This document shows positions 55,791-64,000 of a DNA stretch of 64,000 nt, piece by piece. The stretch's first letter is position 1. Each line of letters starts with the position of its first letter. The DNA is from Cymbomonas tetramitiformis (taxonomy: Eukaryota > Chlorophyta > Pyramimonadophyceae > Pyramimonadales > Pyramimonadaceae): assembly GCA_001247695.2 (NCBI GenBank), contig LGRX02024778.1, positions 1-64,000 of the forward strand, given 5' to 3'. The notes below the pieces were generated by a model, which was given only the letters and a program-made list of their open reading frames with translations, searched no databases and had not been told where the DNA came from. Both the position numbers and the translations under genes were made by a program.

Positions 55791-56024
55791 TCATCCGACG
55801 GAACTTGACCCAAGAGCTAAGCTCCTCTCTGAACACACGACAAAAAGGCTGAGTGAGCATTCCATGCCTTCGCCGTCGACGCATTGTGTATTGTAGTTCT
55901 GCCACAACGTTTGGATAGTCATACCCGGCGGAAGAAGAACTGTATTGCTGCATGGGTAAGACTCCCCGTGATTTTTGGCAAACTGGTCGATGTATGTGAA
56001 AACAGACTGCCGCTTGGATGGCAT
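55791..56024 (-). CDS. Small paralogous protein (78 aa), member 2
   Basis: ATG 56024 gives MPSKRQ, paralogous to 55222-55476 over the N-terminus and the GMTxxxLWxNYN core. The C-terminus is Ser/Leu-rich. Function unknown. Confidence 0.45.
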   Translation of the reverse strand: MPSKRQSVFTYIDQFAKNHGESYPCSNTVLLPPGMTIQTLWQNYNTQCVDGEGMECSLSLFVVCSERSLALGSSSVG

Positions 56025-56265
56025 GACTATGGTAGAAGTAGAAGCAGGTGCGTCGCTGACGGGAAAAGGGGGCAAATGAGTAGTTTAGGCAAGAAATAGA
56101 GCTTATGATCTTGGAAAGTCTTGGACCTGCCGAATTATTAGCCTATCAGATACCCGGTACTAGTCCGCTCGGATCGAAGGACCTACAAGTACATATCTAC
56201 TATTATTTTGCGACGAAGGCGTGTCTGCGAAGTCCATGATTATCCTGTCTGCATTGCCAATCATT

Positions 56266-57032
56266 CTATGAAAGCAACCTCTGAAGTATGCTTTTCGGGC
56301 ACCTTAACTTGCAGATGCACATCATCAACCGACCAAACGGAGTGAGACGGTAAAATGGATAAGAATATACAAAATCTGGAGCGTGTAAGTTGGAGTGTAC
56401 AAACCCCATTCTTGCTGTATACTTCTGAAAGTGAGGGGTTTTGAAAATTGTGGCGTCCCGCATTTCAATGCGCACCGAGGTAACGATTTGCCCGCCAGAT
56501 ATCTGCTGTCTCACGACGGGGCGACCCTTTGGCCGACCTGCAAAACATGCGACGCATTGGATTTCCCAAAAGGCTAGAAACTGCAGGTAGTCCCCATAGG
56601 ACCAAGCACTCATGGAATTCCGTTCTGCTGGATGCCGCGTATCCCCCGGGTACTTAAACAAAGGTCGGCATCTTGCATATGGCTGTCCTAATATATGACC
56701 CCTTGCAAAACGACAGAAAAACTTATGCCGTGCGTAATCAGCTTTCCGACAAGTTTGGGGGCTTTGCAGTAATTCGCAAGATAGCAGCCGGTACACGTTG
56801 CAAGTTGTGAACGATCTTGAAGCCCGCAGTGCAGGCAAACTGGGTACAAAAATTTCATCCGTAAAGGCAGATTATCATGCACGCTTGCGTCATACATTTG
56901 AAATTGTATCTTATGTTCCTCTTCCATCGATTTCTTGAGCGCTAGTTCTGAGGGCGAGGACTCTTCAGGGAACCATAGTAACCAAACGTTTTTATCTGGA
57001 TTTTCCTTCCGCAAAGTAGCAAGTATTGTCAT
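56266..57032 (-). pseudogene. MYND-type zinc-finger protein, broken by a frameshift
   Basis: ATG 57032 starts an N-terminal part of about 70 residues, then the first half of a MYND finger (CLHCG ... CTGC ... YC, 56840-56770). The second half (CRKADYARHKFFC, ending about 56715) is in another frame. The break falls at a C run near 56755, so it may be a real one-base indel, a sequencing error or a tiny intron. The last 140 residues are unrecognised and end at TGA/TAA at 56266. MYND fingers bind proline-rich partners. It is next to the duplicated small genes on the same strand. Confidence 0.5.
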
Positions 57033-57413
57033 TGGAATTGATTGAACTGAGATGGATGGGAATAAAGGTGCGTCGATGAAGTGTCGAGCGGGGAAATGAT
57101 TTTGGAAGAGAGGGGAATAGGTTTCATACCTCAATGGTCGTCGTGGTACCGCTCAACTTCATTTAACCAATATAATCAGGCAATCACAATGAAAGCGGAG
57201 GCATGTCACCCGCCCCATAAATGACATCGGTTCCACAACAACATATGTCGCCAATACTTTTGGAGAATATACTTTATTTACAATTGTCATATCAAGATAT
57301 ACCATACGTGTTTCATCAGCGTACTTCTGCACTGAGACAATAGGTTATTAAGACTATCAACAAATATTGACCTAGGTGCTGGCACCATGTCCTAGCAGGG
57401 AAATCATCATTGC

Positions 57414-60400
57414 CTAGCGAGCTTTACTTTTCTTGTTCTGATCGGATCCCGGATTTCCGCCTGGTGCCACTTTCCGCTTAGGTATAGGCCCCGCCTTCTT
57501 GGCGGCCTCAGCCTTCTGTTTCTTGGCGGCCTTGTCGGCCTCGGCCTTCTGTTTCTTGGCGGCATCCTCCTGTTTCTTGGCGGCCTTGACGGCCTCGGCC
57601 TGCTGCCGCTTGGCGGACTTGTCGGCCTCGGCGGCCTCGGCCTGCTGTTTCTTGGCGGCCTTGGCGGCCTCGGCCTCCTGCTGCTTGGCGGTCTTGGCGG
57701 CCTCGGCGGCCTCGGCCTGCTGTTTCTTGGCGGCCTTGGCGGCCTCGGCCTCCTGCTGCTTGGCGGTCTTGGCGGCCTCGGCGGCCTCGGCCTGCTGTTT
57801 CTTGGCGGCCTTGGCGGCCTCGGCCTCCTGCTGCTTGGCGGCCTTGGCGGCCTCGGCCTCCTGCTGCTTGGCGGCCTTTTCCGTTTCCCTCATTTCGACC
57901 GCCGTCTTCTTCTCCCGCTCCTTCTCGACTTTCTCTTGCTCTTTACGATGTGCCTCTCTCTGCCTTTTCACCTCGTCGTATTCCTGCTTGCTCAACACTT
58001 CGTCGGCCAAAGAAAAAAATCCATCAGGAAACCTAATGCGCTCTTTCGCTGAGTCGACCATACCTTGCTCCCTGCATCCAAGACACCAGCACTTGTTAAA
58101 ACCGATATACAAAGTATTTTTCAAAAAATGGATGTAGACATGAATGCTTACCTATCGAAAGCAACGGAACCCAATCCCAACATGTTGGCGGCTACCGAAG
58201 TGGTCCCCGAACCGCAGCACGCATCCAAGATGAAGTGATAATCGTGATGAAGAGGTAACACCCCCTCGTACGCAGATTTCCCCCTCGCTTCCCCCTCTAA
58301 CTCAGGACCTCGCATATGGATATTGATGAGGTCGTGGATGAGCTTCAGCGGCTTCTGGTGTTTGTTAATTCTTTTACCCTCGGAGTTAATGGCGAATTTC
58401 GACGAGTGTACAGGGGCATATTCCCAGGTGTTGGTTCGGCAAGAAGCCACGAACTGCTTATCGACGACATCACTATCCGCATTCTCCTCCTCACCGAGAA
58501 CTCTAATCAAGTTCTTCATCCAGGGAAGCCTTTTATGCACGGCTGGGTGGGTTTCGTCTGCGAGAGCAATCAGCGCTGCTTAGTCAGATTGCCCATGCTT
58601 AGACGCCAAAAGGCAATCACAGAATTGTACGTAACTTAACATCTACGGACCTGTAGGTGTTGCTTCCTTGACGTAGTAACACAAGACAAAGCACTCCATA
58701 CGGTTGGCGTAGTTCCGTGGCGCAACGCCGGATTCCAAGGGCATCATGTTCGATCTGCTCAAAGGTTTCACCCAGAACATCTTTTCGGCGTTCCCGTGGC
58801 AAAACTGCTTGGCGGCTTCGAAGAACTCGTGGTGTTGTTGGAAGCCACAGAAACATCCCCCTACCCAATCATCACACGTGGTCAAATTGTTGAAGTTGTG
58901 TAGGAATTGCTTGAACTCTCCTGCTAAGAGAGGTTTCGGGAACCATTTCTTGTTCGAGTCCAGAGCATACTCGCAATCCATAATGAAACCGGTGAATGGA
59001 AGCCTGGGAAGAGTCGTGAAGGATTCAGGTGATGCGGGCTCCAGCAGAAAGTCCTTCTTGAAAACCAACTGCGGAATCTTGTGAGTGTAGAAGTAGTCAT
59101 CATCGTCGACTTGCTGGCCCTCAGGAACGTTTGACAATATTCGATAACTCACACCTGTGTGCAATGTAAACGATTAGTAATTACATAGCTACGGTGCACA
59201 AATGGAATATGAAACCGAGATACGCACCTGGAAGATCCTTTAGGATGTTTTCCGCAGTCGATGCTGTCGTCGACCCGATTTTCAGCAACATCCTGCTCTC
59301 GATATTATTCCAGTAGAACTTTATATCCTTCGGAATGTTTTTGATCAGTTTCTCTATCTTCTCCTCGTGCCGCTGTTTTTCTTTTGCAGGCCGTTGTTCA
59401 AATTGAAATTTCCGGTTCTCCTGCTCGTTCTTGCAGGAGACCTTCGGGGGCACCACTCCCGCCTGGTACAGTTGTAAACAAACCCCGTTGTTAATTGAAC
59501 GCGCAAGCCGATATGGAAAAAATCAGATATCGTGAAGGACGACCAGAGGGCGCAACTTAGGTAAATTACCTTCAGTAATGTACGTATTTCTCTCTCATCC
59601 CCAGCCCCTGGGAAAACTTCGCAAAACTTCCCCCAGTCTTGTTCTGGGTTGGGAAACGTAAAGGTGTCAAGCTTCTTTTGCAGCGCAATGATTTCTGCAT
59701 CCAGCTCACCGTACGTCATCTTACGAGCCCAGAACTTCGACTCGGGAGCACCGGGATCCACGACAGCATCCACTGGTTTCCTTTCCTTAGGTATGGGATA
59801 CCCATCTTCATCTAGGTAAGGAATGAAGCAGGCTGCACCTATGTCGTATATGTCGTTTTCGAACCCTCCCGGTTGTGTTTGCAGAAAGTTCTGCATAGAA
59901 TGCCGGTTTTTCTTGAGAAAGCTCAGTTGCCGGTAGGCCGGTGTCGATTCCAAGGAGGTTGTTATGTTGAATCGTTTATGAGCCTCTGAGGCAAGCAGCA
60001 TTAGGTTCTCTCGAACATTGTTGAGAGTCTTGATCTCGGCGATACGGTTGATCATATCTTTGACCGTGTACTTCCGTTCGATGACGGCTTCGTCGACGAG
60101 GTCAGTGATCTCACGTAAGTGTCCTTCGGTCAAGGGGGCCCAGCTTTCATAGAACCCCTTCGGCAGATCATGGTAGACGATCGGCTTTCCGGCTGTGGGG
60201 TCCCATTTAGGTTGCTTGGTCGTTGGTGCGTTGAGGTCAGTTGTGCCGGTCGACATACCGATTGAACGTTTACGCTTATTGCGAGATGACCCAACCGTGG
60301 CCAAGGTCGTCTCCGTGGCGTCTTCATTGTCCGGGTCAACTCCCTCTAGCAAACCTTCATTGTGGGCCTTCATCACTGAAAGCGGAAACATGAAATACCA

Positions 60401-62289
60401 AATCGTCAGTTAGCTACTGCAAAAACACCTAAGAGCAAATAAGAATAATGTCGGGACGGAATTCACAAAAAATGGCAGCACCTCTCTGAAGTTGTTTGAA
60501 CAACTGGTACGATTGCACCGAGATAGCCCAAGCAGCCCAATGCGTGTTCTTCTTGTCTGCATTCAGCTTCTGGTGATTGAACACCTGCGTCTTCAGCGCC
60601 GCTTCGAATTCGGGATTCAAGTTCTGCTTCGGCGGCACCCGACGGTATTTCAAGTTCTCAAAACTCTTCATTCCAGCGTCTCTCTCGTTGGGTTCGGCCA
60701 TCAGTTTCTCCACGTGTTTTCGCATGCCAAGAATGATCTCCGTCATGTTGCGGTGCTTCATGTAGGCGTCAATGTTGTTCTGCTCATTCCCAAGCTGCGT
60801 GCGCAAACGAATTGCACGGATCATGACTATAGCTGAGAAGCTGGCCGACCGTAAACCTCCCTAAACACTTGAGTATGTAAGCCCTGAGAAGCACCTGAGA
60901 AAACTGGCATGAGTGAGACACACCTGATTCATTTCGATGGCGCTCAAGTTCATGAAGAGACGGCATTCGATGAACTGAAACGCTTCCGTTCGATTTTCAT
61001 GGTTTGCGTGCTTTGCTTCATCCGCCTTGACGCAGCGACGCTTTGCCTCCAGCAAATGCTGATGTCCAAAGCAGGTGAATCTGTAGAATAACAAAGAAAG
61101 TGTAAGTTGGAACACATATGCATGCATCCATCAACGCAATGGGTCTTACCTGTATCTGCCTTTCCCGATGTCCGCCCAAACGAATGCCTCTGGGTTGGTG
61201 CTTGTTGCATCTTTACGATTCTCTATGACGGAAATCAGGGCTGGAGATCCCGAACCGGTGTGTGGGTTCCAGTACATCATTTCGGCAATAGCCTGGGCGT
61301 GATGTTCGTCCAGTGGTCGAGGGCGATGCGCTCCTTCTGCATCATCGATGTACTGGATGGGGATTCTCCACGATGTCGCACATGGATTATTAGTGTCGAC
61401 CAACTTATGCATGTCATCGATTTCCCTGATGGCCCACATAAGCAACGTATACTTGGTTTTAGTAATGCACATACACCATCAAAAAAAGCAATGGTCGTAT
61501 AAGTAAATCTCAGGAGGGAAGATGCATACTTGCGAATGGCAGCCTGCTTTTTTTGCTCATCTGCCTCGGTTTCATCGGCGGTCTTCGGAGTCTTTGAAGG
61601 GGACACAATCTCCTCATCACCCTGCTCCATGATGAATGCAGGAATTGGCCGCTGCGGAGTTCCAGCTGCAGGAGATACAAGGCCCGCTGATGGGAGAGGG
61701 CTTGCCGCTGATGGCCCTGGAGCAGGGCTTGCCCCTGATGGCCCTGCACCTGCAGGGTTTGCCCCTGATGGCCCTGCACCTGCAGGGCTTGCCCCTGATG
61801 GCCCTGCACCTGCAGGGCTTGCCCCTGATGGCCCTGCACCTGCAGGGTTGCCCCTGATGGCTCTGCACGTGCAGGGCTTGCCTCGCAGGAACCTGAAGGG
61901 CTTATTCCAGAGAGTCTTCGAGATTTACGAGTGAGAGGTGTAGTTTCAATTGAAGGAGGTGTAGCCGTTTTTGTATATGGTAGTTTACGACCCGTATCGT
62001 CTCCACCAACTGCAGGTTGCGTTGGCACCTCAGCTTCAGCTTCAGCTTCAACCTCAGCTTCAGATGGAGGCCCGTCACTATCGAAACCTTCTCACAGCAC
62101 AAAAGCAAATCAATTCTCAGTATTTGAATACATATATCATTTTTGTGACCTAAGACGGAGAGCGAAGGAGAAAGGGAGATAGAGAGGGAGAGATGTTTTA
62201 TATCGGCTCACCGGCATCGCCTTCAGGGTTGGCAACTTGTTGCGTTGGAACCTCAACATCAGATGGAGGCCCGTCACTATCGAAACCTT
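57414..62289 (-). CDS. ParB-like domain plus beta-class DNA methyltransferase, multi-exon
   Basis: Exons: 62212-62289, 61530-62090, about 61150-61470, 60924-61080, 60482-60860, 59570-60375, 59228-59462, 58651-59154, 58152-58557, 57414-58071. From 61150 onward all introns are GT-AG with matching phases. A low-complexity N-terminus precedes a ParB-like fold (RPLDEHHAQAI, then GHQHLLEAKR and an N-ending helix over 61330-60924). Two helical exons follow, then a methyltransferase in the permuted beta order: motif IV region at about 58960 (MDCEYAL where DPPY is usual), FWVKP, N-x-x-E, KPLKLI, then motif I DACCGSGTT (about 58200). The C-terminus is a Lys/Ala/Gln coiled coil. The altered motif IV makes activity doubtful. 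The splice into the third exon is unresolved. Confidence 0.7.
57490..57885. repeat. Coding minisatellite, Ala/Lys/Gln coiled-coil repeats
   Basis: Units with GGCGGCCTTGGCGGCCTCGG repeat through the last exon of the ParB-MT gene, encoding AAKAAKQQEAEA-type heptad-like repeats on the minus strand. Longer units of about 63 bp (57640-57830) are near-identical. Confidence 0.8.
61690..61875. repeat. 30-bp coding minisatellite (PSGASPAGAG on the minus strand)
   Basis: About five units of CTGATGGCCCTGCACCTGCA type. One unit near 61845 lacks a base (GGGTTGCC against GGGCTTGCC), which shifts the frame of the N-terminal part of the ParB-MT gene; it may be real or an assembly slip. Confidence 0.75.
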
Positions 62290-62419
62290 CTCACAGCACA
62301 AAAGCAAATCAATTCTCAGTATTTGAATACATATATCATTTTTGTGACCTAAGACGGAGAGCGAAGGAGAAAGGGAGATAGAGAGGGAGAGATGTTTTAT
62401 ATCGGCTCACCGGCATCGC
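62068..62419. repeat. Tandem duplication of exon plus intron, about 190 bp
   Basis: 62068-62225 and 62259-62419 are nearly identical, each with the exon start after CTGTGAG (minus strand) and the intron with GAGAGAAAG-rich sequence. It duplicates an N-terminal exon of the ParB-MT gene in phase. Confidence 0.75.
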
Positions 62420-62424
62420 CTTCG

Positions 62425-62594
62425 TGTCCGTGACATCCTAGCACTGTACTGTACAGTAGTACAGTACAGTAGTACAGTCATCGTTTCACCGTCTGGGTTT
62501 CCGAGAGCATAAAGCTTCGGCCAGACACAAGTTATAGGATTATCAGTTTGTCTCCTAGCGAGCTTAGCCGGACAGCGTATCTGTCTTCCTCGCA
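62425..62594 (+). repeat. Second 170-bp D-type LTR copy
   Basis: Two differences from 49767-49936. It is not preceded by the D-type 3' untranslated region. CCTT stands on both sides if the LTR is taken to start at CGTGTCC, which suggests a solo LTR inserted in the 5' part of the ParB-MT gene region; alternatively it is the far LTR of a 12.8-kb element. Confidence 0.75.
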
Positions 62595-62733
62595 CCTTGC
62601 TCAGGCAGATTTGAGTTTCGACATGGCCTTCTTCTACGGTGTGGCTCTACATGAGAGAGGTCCTTTCGGGAACCCTCCCTTCGGGTCGGACTTGATTGAG
62701 ACCACCGCTAACTACTTTGGTGCTGTCGATTGA
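62595..62733 (+). CDS. ORF fragment with GNPPFG motif
   Basis: A short open frame after the LTR ends at TGA 62731-62733. GPFGNPPFGSDLIE resembles motif IV of amino-methyltransferases, but no other part of such a domain is seen. It is followed by a PPT-like CATGGTGGTG and TGCGGAAC, as at the 3' end of the local LTR elements. Could be the end of a retroelement polyprotein. Confidence 0.3.
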
Positions 62734-62775
62734 CTTCTTGTTCACTCTGGATGCACACCGACATGGTGGTGTGCG

Positions 62776-64000
62776 GAACTCCGGTGACTTCAACAATTTT
62801 ATGGTTTATGCTTTTGCTTTTGACATCTACAAGTTATATTCTGGCTTGCTAGCTCGGTGCCTTTCAGTTGTTTAGCGGGTGCACAATGCCCGTAGGTTTC
62901 TGCACTTGTGCTAGCTAGAGGCTTTCCAATTTGTGTTTCAGAATTGCACAGTTGGACTCTGATGGTCAACATCTGTGGTTGATCATAAATATGGGTTTTA
63001 CTGATTTGAAACCCATGGAAGTTAATTCACTTCCTGATGATTTATAGGTGTATCAACTTGTAAGCGGATTAACCACTTTAGTGATAACTTGTCAGAACCT
63101 ATGATATATTTGGGCATATGGCTGTGCACTAAGAGCATATCAAAGTGATATCTCTAGATTCCAAATATATCAGGACACAGCTTGATAATAATCTAAGCAG
63201 TTCAACACAACACAATGTGTGTGTGTGTGTCCACAACAACCTATGTCAGTCAGTTCAATATGTAAGTACTGATCTGAGTAGGTACATGCTTTTTGTGTTG
63301 ATCATTACTGAATCAATTGTCACAATGCATTGAGGTTGTTGTCGCTTGCTCCAGCAATAATGAAAAGGTATGGACAGTGTTCAGCAGTTACCAGCTGCAT
63401 TGTGAACACCGTATACTGCCTTCGGGTCTGGAGATATTCTCCATCCAGCCCTTCAGCATGTAGTTTTATCTTGTTACCTTAACTATCGCCATCACTGACA
63501 TCCAACACGCACATGTGTTTGTTGGATGGTATCTATATTATCATACACATAGTTGATATTATAGTTGATCATTTCACTTACTGAGTCAGTGAATGTCATT
63601 ATACATACCATAGTCAGTGGTGTGTGCATTACGCAGGTACTTGCTGATTTAGTACATGTAGGTGTGTGTGTGTGGAACTTTACTACACACTTGTATACAG
63701 GTGATAATGGTATTACAATATACCAAGATAATTCATCATGCAGGATGATCTGTATACCAAGTACTGAATAAATCCAACATGATATATATATCAGATTAGT
63801 GGTTATTGTAATCTTGGATACTCTCATTTACAATAATGAGTTGCTTGATTTATTTTACATGTAGCTCCGGTGAGCATTCCATTCAGTGATCCACCATAGA
63901 ACGATCATGCTCATCCCAAATCCTTCGTCAGAGCATGTCGAGCTAATTATGGTGTTAAGATCACCTTCAGGCACCTTACACTTACATGATTCCAATATAG
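62776..64000. other. AT-rich region without a recognised gene, possibly start of an LTR
   Basis: Starts TGCGGAAC after a purine-like tract. It has TG repeats at 63216-63230 and 63662-63672 and no credible ORF. No partner copy in the window. Confidence 0.35.

Noticed and set aside
57499..58137. Plus-strand 212-codon ORF rich in Ala, Ser and Cys
   Set aside because: Mirror of the Lys/Ala/Gln repeat exon of the minus-strand ParB-MT gene.

Overview
This is nuclear DNA from a eukaryote, probably a green-lineage alga. Three genes can be rebuilt from codon phase and GT-AG introns with every splice phase matching (aldo-keto reductase 14144-18408, CoA-binding protein 32365-33954, TMEM53-like hydrolase 30655-31695). 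Short TTTTAGGG/TTTAGGG telomere-like runs (16199-16221, 39749-39768) point to the green lineage. The species cannot be named from sequence alone. Roughly half of the window is mobile DNA, much of it nested.

Layout. 1-5638: 3' part of a Ty1/copia element whose polyprotein carries a Dam-like adenine methyltransferase (MT) segment next to the integrase. 5639-9424: gag-only LTR element B, holding a 703-bp TRIM (8358-9060, minus) whose LTRs each contain a tRNA-like pol III unit. 9652-10375: palindromic TA-flanked element. 10617-13149: intact gag-only LTR element A2 with a perfect 5-bp TSD. 14144-18408: aldo-keto reductase, nine exons. 19622-25526: a Mutator-type foldback element (9-bp TSD) holding LTR element H (minus, 5-bp TSD), which holds LTR element G, which holds a mariner-type MITE. 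25901-28107: LTR element F. 28284-28993: second foldback with 9-bp TSD and a G-quadruplex-prone tract. 30655-39684: three host genes. 41196-44464: broken tyrosine recombinase, then Ty3/gypsy RT-RNase H and a clear MT domain. 44864-49936: gag element C, split by a 2.6-kb foldback element. 49767-52634: gag element D. 53263-57032: minus-strand cluster of small duplicated genes and a MYND-finger gene. 57414-62289: minus-strand, intron-containing ParB-like plus DNA methyltransferase gene. 62425-62594: second copy of the D-type LTR.

How the parts relate. The LTR elements share a primer-binding site that matches the inside (5' half) of initiator tRNA-Met instead of a tRNA 3' end, and several share a PPT-LTR junction. 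Elements B, C, D and H encode Gag-like proteins with a zinc-knuckle-like motif, an acidic linker and a C-terminal hydrophobic segment, and show no pol, so they probably depend on enzymes from elsewhere. The two pol-bearing elements, of different superfamilies, both carry an MT domain. The ParB-MT gene is a third, unrelated methyltransferase in the same window, and its catalytic DPPY motif is altered to DCEY.
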